Notes: a model not told the origin generated them from the sequence alone. Counted from the stretch's first letter, positions 25,970-35,046 are shown. The stretch is DNA of 35,139 bases from Pseudomonas sp. AFG_SD02_1510_Pfu_092 (GCF_003331055.1 NZ_PUQD01000056.1:1-35139), one strand, 5' to 3'. Numbers and translations are program-made.

Positions 25970-26284
25970 ATGGCCAGCAAATCGGCAAAGACTGCACAAG
26001 AGATATTGATGGCTGACTTCCAGGCACTGGTCCGCGACACCGAAAAGCTGCTGGCCGATACCGCCAACCTGGCCGGCGACCAGGCGGACGAGCTGCGCGG
26101 GCAGATCCACGACCGCCTGGCCCAGGCCCGCGAAAGCCTGCAACTGACCCAGGACTCGGTGCGCGAACGCGGCCAGGCAGCCCTGGGCAGCGCCGAGCAG
26201 TACGTGCAGGAAAACCCGTGGCAGGCGATCGGCATTGCCGCCGGCGTCGGCCTGTTGATCGGCCTGCTGGCCAACCGCCGCTAA
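25970..26284 (+). CDS. ElaB/YqjD/DUF883-family membrane-anchored protein
   Basis: A 104-aa protein with a long amphipathic coiled-coil (about residues 8-80; LRGQIHDRLAQARESLQLTQ) and a C-terminal tail anchor NPWQAIGIAAGVGLLIGLLANRR-type, with the NPW motif and GxGxxxG-like membrane helix at about 83-101. E. coli YqjD and ElaB bind ribosomes and are induced in stationary phase; a similar role is an inference. GGGAGA upstream sets the start. It is the first of three genes (YqjD-YqjE-YqjK-like order) with 9-bp and -4-bp spacing. Confidence 0.92.
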   Translation: MASKSAKTAQEILMADFQALVRDTEKLLADTANLAGDQADELRGQIHDRLAQARESLQLTQDSVRERGQAALGSAEQYVQENPWQAIGIAAGVGLLIGLLANRR

Positions 26285-26293
26285 GGGGTTCCC

Positions 26294-26668
26294 ATGGAGA
26301 ATGACGCCAACGGTGCCAGCGCCTCGGGCAAGCGCCTGGGTGCGGCTGCGCTGGGGCTGCTGCACAGCCATATCGAACTGTTCGGCATCGAATTGCAGGA
26401 GCAGAAAGGCCGCACCCTCAGCCTGCTGCTGTTCGCCGGCCTGGCGCTGGTGTTCGCCCTGCTGCTGCTGACGGCGCTGTCCGGGCTGCTGCTGGTGCTG
26501 CTGTGGGACAGCTATCGCCTGGCCGGCATCATCGGCCTGTGCGTGTTCTACGGCATCGCCGCGCTGTACTGCGGGTTGCGCCTGAAGGCTGCGGTGTTCG
26601 ACGAGTCGTCGCCGTTCGGCGCCACCCTCGAGGAACTTGCCAAGGACCGGGAGCGCCTGTTGCCATGA
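26294..26668 (+). CDS. YqjE/phage-holin-3_6-like membrane protein
   Basis: A 124-aa protein with an N-terminal amphipathic helix (LGLLHSHIELFGIELQEQKG), two strong membrane segments (about residues 43-70 and 75-95) and a short acidic/basic C-terminal tail. This is the YqjE layout (Phage_holin_3_6 in databases, though it is not a phage holin). It is the middle gene of the operon, starting 9 bp after the YqjD-like gene and overlapping the next gene by ATGA. Function is unknown; it may form a membrane complex with its neighbours. Confidence 0.92.
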   Translation: MENDANGASASGKRLGAAALGLLHSHIELFGIELQEQKGRTLSLLLFAGLALVFALLLLTALSGLLLVLLWDSYRLAGIIGLCVFYGIAALYCGLRLKAAVFDESSPFGATLEELAKDRERLLP

Positions 26669-26994
26669 GCCTGCCAGAACTGCCGAACACCCGTAACCCG
26701 CGTGAACTGCGCAAGGCCCTGCTGCGCCTGCGCATGGAAATGCACCGCCAGGAAATCCGCCACGAATCCGCGCAGCTATTGGAACCGCTGCGGCGCGTGC
26801 GCGGCATGGGCAGCTCGCTGCACGAAGGGCTGGGCATCAAGCATGCACCGCTGTGGGGCATTGGCGCCGTGGTGGCGCTGGGTTTCCTCACCGGCAAGGG
26901 CGTGCGCAGCGGCAACCTGGCGCGGCTGCTGCGCCTGGGCACCACCGTGCTGCCGCTGCTGCGCCTGTACCTGCAAGGCAGCCGCCGCCCCTGA
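26665..26994 (+). CDS. YqjK-like small protein
   Basis: A 109-aa protein whose ATG overlaps the stop of the preceding gene (ATGA), indicating translational coupling. The N-terminal half is basic and helical (ELRKALLRLRMEMHRQEIRH). A hydrophobic stretch (about residues 64-80, APLWGIGAVVALGFLTG) is a likely membrane segment, and the C-terminus is Arg/Leu-rich. Position and size match YqjK of the yqjDEK cluster, though identity at the sequence level is low and I rely on context. Function is unknown. Confidence 0.85.
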   Translation: MSLPELPNTRNPRELRKALLRLRMEMHRQEIRHESAQLLEPLRRVRGMGSSLHEGLGIKHAPLWGIGAVVALGFLTGKGVRSGNLARLLRLGTTVLPLLRLYLQGSRRP

Positions 26995-27004
26995 CGCCTG
27001 AATT

Positions 27005-27041
27005 GCCCCTGGGGGAGCGGGTTTACCCGCTCCCACGGGGC
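27005..27041. repeat. Single REP-like hairpin
   Basis: GGGAGCGGGT-TT-ACCCGCTCCC (10-bp stem), with GCCCC and GGGGC closing an outer stem. It uses the array-family REP core and lies between the YqjK-like gene and dgt, where it may reduce read-through. Confidence 0.85.
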
Positions 27042-27112
27042 ATCGACCTGCCCCTTGCGCATCTGCACACGACACTGGAAGCTAATGCCTTCGATCCACA
27101 GGAGACCGCGCC

Positions 27113-28444
27113 TTGGACTGGCACACCCTGCTCACCCGCGAACGCCTGGGCAAAGCCCTGTACAGCGCCGAAGAACTTGGGCGCAGCCCTTTTCACAAAG
27201 ACCACGATCGCATCATCTTTTCCGGTGCCTTCCGCCGCCTCGGGCGCAAGACCCAGGTGCACCCGGTCTCCAGCAACGACCATATCCACACACGCCTGAC
27301 CCACTCGCTGGAAGTCAGCTGCGTCGGCCGCTCGCTGGGCATGCGCGTCGGCGAAACCCTGCGCGACAGCCTGCCGGACTGGTGCGCGCCCAGCGACCTG
27401 GGGATGATCGTGCAGTCGGCCTGCCTGGCCCACGACATCGGCAACCCGCCGTTCGGCCACTCCGGTGAAGACGCCATCCGCCACTGGTTCCAGCAGGCCG
27501 CCGGGCGCGGCTGGCTGGACGCCATGAGCGACGACGAACGCGCCGACTTCCTCAATTTCGAAGGCAATGCCCAGGGCTTTCGTGTGCTCACCCAGCTGGA
27601 GTACCACCAGTTCGACGGCGGTACCCGGCTGACCTACGCCACCCTCGGCACTTACCTGAAGTACCCATGGAGCGCCCGCCACGCCGACGCGCTCGGCTAC
27701 AAGAAGCACAAGTTCGGCAGTTACCAGAGCGAACTGCCGCTGCTCGAGCAGATCGCCCGCAAGCTTGGCCTGCCCCAGCTGGACCACCAGCGCTGGGCAC
27801 GCCACCCGCTGGTGTACCTGATGGAGGCCGCCGATGACATCTGCTATGCGCTGATCGACCTGGAAGACGGCCTGGAAATGGAGCTGTTGCAATACGCCGA
27901 AGTCGAAGCGCTGCTGCTCGACCTGGTGGGCGACGACCTGCCGGAAACCTACCGCCAGCTCGGCCCTGGCGATTCACGGCGGCGCAAGCTGGCGATCCTG
28001 CGCGGCAAGGCCATCGAGCACCTGACCAACGCGGCCGCCCACGCCTTCGTCGAGCAGCAGCAGGCCCTGCTGGCCGGGCAACTGGCGGGCGACCTGGTCG
28101 AACACATGCACGGCCCGGCCAAGCGCTGCGTGCTGCAGGCCAAGGACATGGCACGCAACAAGATCTTCCAGGACAAGCGCAAGACCCTGCATGAAATAGG
28201 CGCCTACACCACCCTGGAGATTCTGTTGAACACCTTCTGCGCTGCCGCCCTCGAGCAGCACGGCGGGCGCACCCCGTCGTTCAAGAGCCGCCGGGTACTG
28301 GACCTGATCGGCAACAACGCGCCCGACCCGCACGGCTCGCTGCACAGCGCCTTCCTGCGCATGATCGACTTCATCGCCGGGATGACCGACAGCTACGCCA
28401 GCGAAATGGCCCGGGAGATGACCGGACGCTCCAGCCCGACCTGA
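27113..28444 (+). CDS. dgt: Deoxyguanosinetriphosphate triphosphohydrolase (dNTPase), TTG start
   Basis: A 443-aa HD-domain dNTP triphosphohydrolase that splits dGTP or other dNTPs to nucleoside and triphosphate. Metal-site residues are His64 (HTRLTHSLEVSC), His107 and Asp108 (LAHDIGNPPFGHSGED), with a later Asp in MEAADDICYALIDLEDG. It belongs to the Dgt-like type 2 group common in Pseudomonas. The start is TTG at 27113 with AGGAGA seven bases upstream; the protein then opens MDWHTLLTRERLGK, as family members do, and no ATG fits. It controls nucleotide pools and may limit phage DNA synthesis. Confidence 0.95.
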   Translation: MDWHTLLTRERLGKALYSAEELGRSPFHKDHDRIIFSGAFRRLGRKTQVHPVSSNDHIHTRLTHSLEVSCVGRSLGMRVGETLRDSLPDWCAPSDLGMIVQSACLAHDIGNPPFGHSGEDAIRHWFQQAAGRGWLDAMSDDERADFLNFEGNAQGFRVLTQLEYHQFDGGTRLTYATLGTYLKYPWSARHADALGYKKHKFGSYQSELPLLEQIARKLGLPQLDHQRWARHPLVYLMEAADDICYALIDLEDGLEMELLQYAEVEALLLDLVGDDLPETYRQLGPGDSRRRKLAILRGKAIEHLTNAAAHAFVEQQQALLAGQLAGDLVEHMHGPAKRCVLQAKDMARNKIFQDKRKTLHEIGAYTTLEILLNTFCAAALEQHGGRTPSFKSRRVLDLIGNNAPDPHGSLHSAFLRMIDFIAGMTDSYASEMAREMTGRSSPT

Positions 28445-28728
28445 ACCCTGCCGATGCAGCCTGGGCATTCGCTGCGGGCTGCACTGCTTAATGCAGGAAA
28501 CTTCCTACATATATGCACGACAAATTAAACACCCCGAATAAAAACAGATAAAAAGTTACCAATCACACTTTGACATTCAGTAAATCAGGCCAAATTCGTA
28601 GCCTGTTTTGTTTTATCGTGTAAGCCATTTCCCATATAGGGCTAATCGCCCTTCCTCGCATGCCCGCTGACTTGCAACTGCGATAAGGTGCCGTCCGTCA
28701 CCCTCAATCGCCCGCAGGGAAGTTGAAC
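28445..28728 (+). promoter_or_regulatory. AT-rich promoter region of the BvgAS-like system
   Basis: This 284-bp gap is unusually A+T-rich between about 28495 and 28640, in contrast to the rest of the window. It contains TTGACA at 28570-28575, but no good -10 at 17 bp. Such stretches are typical targets of MvaT/TurA (H-NS-like) proteins and of BvgA-type regulators. No gene is visible. Confidence 0.55.
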
Positions 28729-29346
28729 ATGCACTCCATATTTATTGTCGACGATCATCCCGTCATTCGCCTGGCCGTCCGTATGTTGCTGGAAAACCAG
28801 AATTACAAGGTTGTCGGCGAGTCGGACAACGGCGTGGACGCCATGCAGATGATTCGCGAAACCGCACCCGACCTGGTCATTCTCGACATCAGCATTCCCA
28901 AGCTGGACGGGCTGGAGGTGCTCGCCCGCTTCCAGGCCATGGCCCTGCCGCTGAAAGTGCTGGTACTGACCGCGCAGTCGCCGGCGTTGTTCGCCGTGCG
29001 CTGCATGCACTCCGGCGCCGCCGGCTATGTGTGCAAGCAGGAAGACCTGAGCGAACTGCTCAGTGCGATCAAGGCCGTGCTGGCCGGTTACAACTACTTC
29101 CCCAGCCAGGCAATAAAGCATGACCAGGCGATCGATGCCGATCAGCAACTTTTCCGCCAGGTGAACGACCGCGAACTGATGGTGCTGCAACTCTTCGCCC
29201 AGGGCCGCAGCAACAAGGAAATTGCCAAGGGCATGTTCCTCAGCAGCAAGACCGTCAGTACCTACAAGAAGCGCCTCATGCACAAACTGCAGGTCAATAC
29301 GCTGGTCGACCTGATCGATATGGCCAAACGCAACGCATTGGTCTGA
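28729..29346 (+). CDS. BvgA/RocA-like response regulator
   Basis: A 205-aa receiver (about residues 1-120; IFIVDDHPVIRLAVRMLL, phosphoacceptor D53 in VILDISIPKLDG, GYVCKQEDLSELL) with a LuxR-type HTH (about 142-203; LMVLQLFAQGRSNKEIAKGM and LSSKTVSTYKKRLMHKLQV). The ATG at 28729 is preceded by GGGAAG. It lies 8 bp before the BvgS-like kinase gene, its evident partner. Related pairs (BvgAS, EvgAS, RocS1A1/SadRS) control virulence, fimbriae or acid resistance; here the targets are unknown. Confidence 0.93.
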   Translation: MHSIFIVDDHPVIRLAVRMLLENQNYKVVGESDNGVDAMQMIRETAPDLVILDISIPKLDGLEVLARFQAMALPLKVLVLTAQSPALFAVRCMHSGAAGYVCKQEDLSELLSAIKAVLAGYNYFPSQAIKHDQAIDADQQLFRQVNDRELMVLQLFAQGRSNKEIAKGMFLSSKTVSTYKKRLMHKLQVNTLVDLIDMAKRNALV

Positions 29347-29354
29347 GGCGGGTC

Positions 29355-32300
29355 ATGGCGCAGCTTATCGTTCGCCTGCTGCTCGCCTTGCTGCTGCTCG
29401 GCGAGGTGGCACAGGCCGCCCAGAATGAAGCCTCTTCCTATGCCTTGCTGACACGTTCCTCGGCCAGGCCTGTACAGCCTGTGCTCACCGCCGAACAACG
29501 GCAGTGGCTCGAAAACCGTCAGGAACTGGTGCTGGGCACCTCGGCCCCGGACTACCCGCCGTTCGACATCACCAGCGGCGGCCGGGATTACCAGGGCCTT
29601 ACCGCCGAGTACGCAGCGCTGATCGGCAAGGCGCTGCAACTGCCGGTGCGGGTGCTGCGCTTTTCCAGCCGGCAGGCAGCGGTGGAGGCGCTGCGCCACG
29701 GTGATATCGACCTGCTGGGCAGCGCCAACGGTTACGAAGCGGCCAGCGATGGCCTGGCGTTGTCGCACCCCTACGCCATCGACCAGCCGGTACTGGTAAC
29801 GCGCGAGGACGAGAGCCGGGCGCTGGACACGGGCCTGGCCGGCATGCGCCTGGGCATGCTCTACCACTACCTGCCCCGGCAGGAGGTGAACAGAGCCTAC
29901 CCCAAGGCCAAGCTGCTGGCCTTCGGCTCGTCCAGCCAGGCGTTGAATGCCGTGGCGTTCGGCCAGGCCGATGTGTTCATTGGCGACACCATTTCCACCC
30001 ACTACCAGCTCAACCGCGGCCACCTGCCGCGCCTGCGCATGGCCAGTTTCGGCAAGCACCAAGCCATCGGTTTCGGTTTTGCCCTGCGCCAGCAGGACAA
30101 ACTGCTGATGGAACTGGTCAACGCCACCCTGGACAGCCAGCCCCCGGCCATCCGCGCCAGTATCTTCAAGCGCTGGAGCGCCGGTAGCGACCTGCTGCTG
30201 ACCGACCGCAGGCTGCAACTGAGCGCAGCTGAAGAACAATGGCTGCAGGACCACCCGGTGATGCGCGTGGCAATCGATGACACCGCCGCACCGGTCTCCT
30301 ATTTCGATGGCTCGGGGCATTTTCGCGGCATTACCGCCGACCTGCTCGAGCTCATTCGCCTGCGCACCGGCTTGCGCTTCGAAGTGCAACGCGCCAGCGG
30401 CCTCGCCGACATGATCGCCCGGCTCAAGGATGGCCGCGCCGATGTTGTCGCCGCGCTGGCCACCGGTGGGGTCAGCGAAGACGACCTGCAGATCAGCCGG
30501 CCTTACCTGGAAAGCGCCTACGTACTGGTCAGCCGCAAGAACAAGACGCCCTTCACCTCGCTGGAGCAGTTGCACGGGCACCGCATTGCCATCACCCGCT
30601 ACAGCGCCATGGACGCCATGCTGTCACGGCATCATCCGCAAATCGGCTGGGTCGAGACCGAAAGCGCGTTCTACTCCATGGCTTTGCTCAGCAGCGGTGC
30701 CGTCGATGCGGTGATCACCACCCTGATCGACGCCAACCACGCCCTGGCCGGCAACCCCGAACTGGTCATCCGCACCACCGTCGGCAGCGAACCCGCCAGC
30801 TTCGCCATGGCCACCCGTGCGCCGTCCCCGGCGCTGGCGTCGATCCTCGACAAGGCCCTGCTGAGCATCTCGCCGGAAGAACTGGGGGTCATCAACAACC
30901 GCTGGCGCGGCTTCGGCCTGCACGAGGATGGCAACAGCGAGAGTTACCGCCGGCTGGCGATCCAGGTCGTGCTCGGTACCGCCGTGCTCCTGCTGCTGGC
31001 CTTGCTGTGGAACGCCCGCCTGCGCCTGCAGATTCGCCAGCGGCAACGCGCCGAACGTGCACTGAACGACCAGCTGGCGTTCATGCGCGCCCTGCTCAAC
31101 GGCACCCCCCACCCCATGTACGTGCGTGACCGCGAGGGCCGCCTGCAAAGCTGCAACTCCAGCTACCTGGAAGCCGTGCAGGCTCGCTCCGACGACGTCA
31201 TCGGCAAACGCCTGGAGCAAAGCCTGTTCGCCGATGGCGAGCAGACCCGGCAGATCCATGCCGACTGCCTGAAGGTGATGGCCGAGGGCAGGCCGCTGAT
31301 CATGGACCGGCCACTGCGGATCAAGGGCCGGGAGATGACCATCTACCACTGGATCCTGCCGTACCGCGACTCGCTGGGCGAGGTGCAGGGCATCATCGGC
31401 GGCTGGATCGACATCAGCGATCGCCGTCACCTGGTCATGGAACTGCGCCAGGCCAAGCAGCAGGCCGACGACGCCAACCGTGCCAAGAGCACCTTCCTGG
31501 CAACCATCAGCCACGAAATCCGCACCCCGATGAATGCCGTGATCGGCATGCTCGAACTGGCGGTCAAGCGCGCCGACCAGGGCCGGGTCGACCGCAGCGC
31601 GCTGGAACTGGCGCACCATTCGGCCAAGGACCTGCTGGGCCTGATCGGCGATATTCTCGACATCGTGCGTATCGAGTCCGGGCACTTGTCGCTGGCCCCG
31701 GAGCCCGTCGACCTGGCGGCCCTGGTGGAATCGGTAGGGCGCATTTTCGAGGGCCAGGCGCGGCAGAAAGGCCTGGCCCTGGAGGTGATGATCGCCCCCG
31801 CCGCACGCTGCCATGCGCTGCTCGACCCGCTGCGCTTCAAGCAGGTGCTGTCGAACCTGGTGAGCAATGCGATCAAGTTTACCGAGCATGGCCAGGTGCG
31901 TATCTGCGTCGACCTGGTGGAGGACGGCAACAGCCCGCCTGCGGTGCTCGAGCTGGAAGTGCGCGACAGCGGTATCGGCATCCACGCCGACGACCTGCAA
32001 CGCCTGTTCAACCCGTTCATCCAGGCCAACCCGCACAGCCAGGGCGCCCGTGCGGGTACCGGGCTGGGCCTGGCCATCTGCCGCAACCTGTGTGAAATGA
32101 TGGGGGGCAGCCTGACCATCAAGAGCCTGGAGGACGTCGGCACCCAGGTGCGCCTGAAGATGCCGCTGCAGCGCGTCGATGCTGCCGCGCAGCCCGCCCC
32201 GCTGCTCGAGAACCTCGATGTGCCCGACCCACGGCTGAACGTGCTGGTGATCGATGACCACCCGGCCAACCTGCAACTGATGGCCCAGCAGCTTGGCTAC

Positions 32301-32987
32301 CTGGGCCTGGAGCACACCAGCGCGCATGACGGTCGCGAAGGCCTGGCCATCTGGCGAGCGGGCAACTTCGATGTGCTGGTGCTCGACTGCAACATGCCGC
32401 ACATGAACGGCTACCAGCTGGCGACCGCCGTGCGCACCGAAGAGCGTCACGGCAAGCGGCCGCGCTGTACCATCCTCGGCTACACCGCCAACGCCCAGCC
32501 CGAGGTACGCCGCAAGTGCCTCAGCGCCGGCATGGACGACTGCCTGCTCAAGCCCATCAGCCTGAGCACGCTCAGCCAGCGCCTGGCTGGCATTCGCCCG
32601 CGCCGCCAGCAACAACGGCGGCGCAAGCTGTACCACCTGGATGGCCTGGCCGCCGTGGTCGGGCACGACCCGAACGACCGGCAGCGCTTCCTGCAGGCAT
32701 TGCAGCAGAGCCTGCAGGTCGACCTGGCGGCGTTGATGGCGCTGAACCCGCAGCATGACAGCGGTGCCATCGCCGAGCAGGCGCACAAAGTGCTCAGCGC
32801 CGCACGGATGCTCGAAGCCCCCGAGTTGATGGCGGCCTGCGAAGCCCTGGAGGCCAGCGACCTGCCCAGCGCCCAGTTGCGCCTGCGCCGCCAGGCCCTG
32901 GCGCGGCACATGCGCAGGGTGGAACGGGCGCTGGCCAGGGAACTGGCCACGGCCAGTTGCACACAGGCAGGCAGCCAGGCGTGTTAA
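29355..32987 (+). CDS. BvgS-like unorthodox sensor kinase (SBP-SBP-TM-PAS-HisKA-HATPase-REC-Hpt)
   Basis: The 1210-aa product has a signal peptide ending near residue 21 (GEVAQA|A). Two tandem periplasmic SBP_bac_3 (Venus-flytrap) domains cover about 45-275 and 285-515, and one membrane segment about 534-554. A PAS domain (about 565-690) is followed by HisKA with phospho-His H720 (FLATISHEIRTPMNAVIGM), HATPase_c (about 830-945; SNLVSNAIKFTEHG, DSGIGI, GTGLGLAICRNL) and a receiver with D1011 (LDCNMPHMNG). The C-terminal Hpt-like helical domain carries His1144 (AEQAHKVLSAARML). The phosphorelay would run H720-D1011-H1144 to D53 of the adjacent regulator. In the Hpt the usual HxLKG reads HKVLS, so Lys and Gly are replaced. 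Two SBP domains suggest a small-molecule ligand. Confidence 0.95.
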   Translation: MAQLIVRLLLALLLLGEVAQAAQNEASSYALLTRSSARPVQPVLTAEQRQWLENRQELVLGTSAPDYPPFDITSGGRDYQGLTAEYAALIGKALQLPVRVLRFSSRQAAVEALRHGDIDLLGSANGYEAASDGLALSHPYAIDQPVLVTREDESRALDTGLAGMRLGMLYHYLPRQEVNRAYPKAKLLAFGSSSQALNAVAFGQADVFIGDTISTHYQLNRGHLPRLRMASFGKHQAIGFGFALRQQDKLLMELVNATLDSQPPAIRASIFKRWSAGSDLLLTDRRLQLSAAEEQWLQDHPVMRVAIDDTAAPVSYFDGSGHFRGITADLLELIRLRTGLRFEVQRASGLADMIARLKDGRADVVAALATGGVSEDDLQISRPYLESAYVLVSRKNKTPFTSLEQLHGHRIAITRYSAMDAMLSRHHPQIGWVETESAFYSMALLSSGAVDAVITTLIDANHALAGNPELVIRTTVGSEPASFAMATRAPSPALASILDKALLSISPEELGVINNRWRGFGLHEDGNSESYRRLAIQVVLGTAVLLLLALLWNARLRLQIRQRQRAERALNDQLAFMRALLNGTPHPMYVRDREGRLQSCNSSYLEAVQARSDDVIGKRLEQSLFADGEQTRQIHADCLKVMAEGRPLIMDRPLRIKGREMTIYHWILPYRDSLGEVQGIIGGWIDISDRRHLVMELRQAKQQADDANRAKSTFLATISHEIRTPMNAVIGMLELAVKRADQGRVDRSALELAHHSAKDLLGLIGDILDIVRIESGHLSLAPEPVDLAALVESVGRIFEGQARQKGLALEVMIAPAARCHALLDPLRFKQVLSNLVSNAIKFTEHGQVRICVDLVEDGNSPPAVLELEVRDSGIGIHADDLQRLFNPFIQANPHSQGARAGTGLGLAICRNLCEMMGGSLTIKSLEDVGTQVRLKMPLQRVDAAAQPAPLLENLDVPDPRLNVLVIDDHPANLQLMAQQLGYLGLEHTSAHDGREGLAIWRAGNFDVLVLDCNMPHMNGYQLATAVRTEERHGKRPRCTILGYTANAQPEVRRKCLSAGMDDCLLKPISLSTLSQRLAGIRPRRQQQRRRKLYHLDGLAAVVGHDPNDRQRFLQALQQSLQVDLAALMALNPQHDSGAIAEQAHKVLSAARMLEAPELMAACEALEASDLPSAQLRLRRQALARHMRRVERALARELATASCTQAGSQAC

Positions 32988-33028
32988 CTGGTAGACTGCG
33001 CGGCGTTATTACCTAAGAGGATTGTTTC

Positions 33029-33373
33029 ATGGCCACAAACCGCTCCCGTCGTCTGCGCAAGAAGCTGTGTGTCGACGAGTTTCAGGAATTGGGCTTCGAG
33101 CTGAACCTGGAATTCAAGGAAGATCTGGATGACCAGGCAATCGATGCTTTCCTCGACGCGTTCCTGGCCGAAGCCATGGACGCCAACGGCCTGGACTATG
33201 TAGGCGGTGACGATTTCGGCCTGGTGTGCTCGGTCAAACGCGGCTCGGTCAGCGAAGAACAGCGCGCAGCCGTCGAAGCCTGGCTCAAAGGCCGCAGCGA
33301 ACTGACCAAGATCGAAGTCAGCCCGCTGCTGGACGCCTGGTACCCGGAAAAGCCGATCAACAAGGCCGAATAA
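33029..33373 (+). CDS. yggL: YggL family 50S ribosome-associated protein
   Basis: A 114-aa protein with the DUF469/YggL signature: basic start NRSRRLRKKLCVDEFQELGF, then DAFLAEAMDANGLDYVGG and GSVSEEQRAAVEAWL. E. coli YggL binds the large ribosomal subunit. The ribosome-binding site AAGAGGA lies about 9 bases before the ATG. It is followed by a strong terminator. In this window it stands alone between the BvgS-like gene and dacB. Confidence 0.94.
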   Translation: MATNRSRRLRKKLCVDEFQELGFELNLEFKEDLDDQAIDAFLDAFLAEAMDANGLDYVGGDDFGLVCSVKRGSVSEEQRAAVEAWLKGRSELTKIEVSPLLDAWYPEKPINKAE

Positions 33374-33396
33374 TTCCGGCCCGGCTTGATCGTTGA

Positions 33397-33427
33397 AAAG
33401 GCCGCCCCTATTGGGGTGGCCTTTTTT
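33397..33427 (+). terminator. Terminator of yggL
   Basis: AAAAGGCCGCCCC-TATT-GGGGTGGCCTTTTTT, with one G-T wobble, followed by T6 and starting 23 bp after the stop codon. Confidence 0.95.
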
Positions 33428-33561
33428 ATTGGGGATGCTTTTCCGTCGAACGTGGCGCATCGTCGCTGCGCTTGGGGCATAATGCGAATTCTTTCGTCCT
33501 GGGGCCATCATCCTTTATAGCCCCAATGCCCTTTTCCCTCGCCGTAGGGTATGTATTCATC

Positions 33562-35019
33562 ATGATCAAAACGCTTCGTCCCCTCGTACTTGCCGGCCTG
33601 CTGTTGCCATTTGCCCTGCCCAGCCAGGCCGCCGCTGTCAATACCACCCTGCCCGCCAAAGTGCAGCAGGCGCTGAAAGCCAACAAACTGCAAGACTCGG
33701 CCCTGTCGCTGGTAATGCTGCCGCTGGACGGCCCCGGCACGCCGACCGTGTTCAATGCCGATGTCTCGGTGAACCCGGCCTCGACCATGAAACTGGTCAC
33801 CACCTACGCGGCGCTGGAACTGCTCGGCCCGACCTTCCAGTGGAAGACCGAGTTCTACACCGACGGCGCCCTGAGCAACGGTGTGCTCAACGGCAACCTG
33901 TACCTCAAAGGTGGCGGCGACCCGAAACTGAACATGGAAAAATTGTGGCTGCTGATGCGTGACCTGCGCGCCAATGGCGTGCGCACCATCAGCGGTGACC
34001 TGGTGCTGGACCGCAGCCACTTCGTGCAGCCCAACCTGCCGCAGTTCAACGACGACGGCGGCGATGACAACAAGCCGTTCCTGGTCAAGCCCGACTCGCT
34101 GCTGGTCAACCTCAAGGCCCTGCGCTTCGTCGCCCGCAACGATGGTGGCAAGGTCACCATCGCGGTCGAGCCGCCGATTGCCAGCATCCACATCGACAAC
34201 CAGGTCAAGGCGGTGGCGTCGAAACAGTGCTCGGGCGATGTGCGCTACAACCCGGTGCCACAGGCCAACGGCATCAGCGTAACGGTCAGCGGCCAGCTGG
34301 GTGACGGCTGCAACTCGCAGACCTACCTGTCGCTGCTCGACCACCCGACCTACGCCGCCGGTGCCGTGCGCGCGATCTGGAACGAGCTGGGCGGCAGTAT
34401 CCAGGGTGGCGACCGTTTCGAGAACGTGCCCAAAGGTGCACGCCTGCTGGCGCGGGCCTTCTCGCCCGACCTGGTGGAAGTGATCCGCGACATCAACAAA
34501 TACAGCAACAACACCATGGCCCAGCAGCTGTTCCTGAGCCTCGGCGCGCAGTTCCGCACCGATGCCGATGGCGACGACGCCCGCGCCGCTCAGCGCGTGG
34601 TGCGCCAGTGGCTGGCGAAAAAGGGCATTACCGCGCCGCACCTGGTAATGGAAAACGGCTCCGGTCTGTCGCGCGCCGAGCGGGTCAGCACCCGGGAAAT
34701 GGCCGCGATGCTGCAGGCCGCGTGGAAGAGCCCCTATGCCGCCGAGTTCATGAGTTCGATGCCGCTGGTGGGCATGGACGGCACCATGCGCAAGCGCCTC
34801 AAGCGCACCGCCATGGCCGGAGAGGGGCATATCAAGACCGGTACGCTGAACACCGTGCGGGCGATTGCCGGCTTCAGCCGGGACAGCAACGGCCATACCT
34901 GGGCAGTGGCGGCGATTCTCAACGACCCGAAACCGTGGGGCGCCTCGCAAGTGCTCGACCAGGTGCTGCTCGACCTGTATCGCCAGCCGAAGCTGGCCGG
35001 CAGTACAGCGGCCAATTGA
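33562..35019 (+). CDS. dacB: D-Ala-D-Ala carboxypeptidase/endopeptidase PBP4
   Basis: A 485-aa class C penicillin-binding protein (S13). The signal peptide MIKTLRPLVLAGLLLPFALP is cleaved near AQAA (about residue 23), so it is periplasmic. Active-site motifs: SxxK at Ser74-Lys77 (NPASTMKLV), SxN at Ser315 (KYSNNTMAQ) and KTG at Lys425 (HIKTGTLN). The large insert between SxxK and SxN is the PBP4 domain II/III. It trims or cuts peptidoglycan cross-links and in Pseudomonas its loss is linked to AmpC induction and beta-lactam resistance. The ATG at 33562 is preferred because it begins the signal peptide; upstream ATG 33526 would add 12 residues. Confidence 0.96.
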   Translation: MIKTLRPLVLAGLLLPFALPSQAAAVNTTLPAKVQQALKANKLQDSALSLVMLPLDGPGTPTVFNADVSVNPASTMKLVTTYAALELLGPTFQWKTEFYTDGALSNGVLNGNLYLKGGGDPKLNMEKLWLLMRDLRANGVRTISGDLVLDRSHFVQPNLPQFNDDGGDDNKPFLVKPDSLLVNLKALRFVARNDGGKVTIAVEPPIASIHIDNQVKAVASKQCSGDVRYNPVPQANGISVTVSGQLGDGCNSQTYLSLLDHPTYAAGAVRAIWNELGGSIQGGDRFENVPKGARLLARAFSPDLVEVIRDINKYSNNTMAQQLFLSLGAQFRTDADGDDARAAQRVVRQWLAKKGITAPHLVMENGSGLSRAERVSTREMAAMLQAAWKSPYAAEFMSSMPLVGMDGTMRKRLKRTAMAGEGHIKTGTLNTVRAIAGFSRDSNGHTWAVAAILNDPKPWGASQVLDQVLLDLYRQPKLAGSTAAN

Positions 35020-35046
35020 TTGCTTAGCCTGTACCGGCCCTTTCGC
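35020..35046. repeat. Start of a REP-like element
   Basis: TACCGGCCCTTTCGCGGG resembles the REP flank GCCGGCCTCTTCGCGGGC at 14035-14052. The element is cut off by the homopolymer that follows. Confidence 0.5.

Noticed and set aside
26294..26994. Holin-like gene as a sign of a prophage with the M15 peptidase
   Set aside because: The protein matches the YqjE layout in a YqjD-YqjE-YqjK operon. The M15 gene is over 2 kb away on the other strand and no structural phage genes are present.
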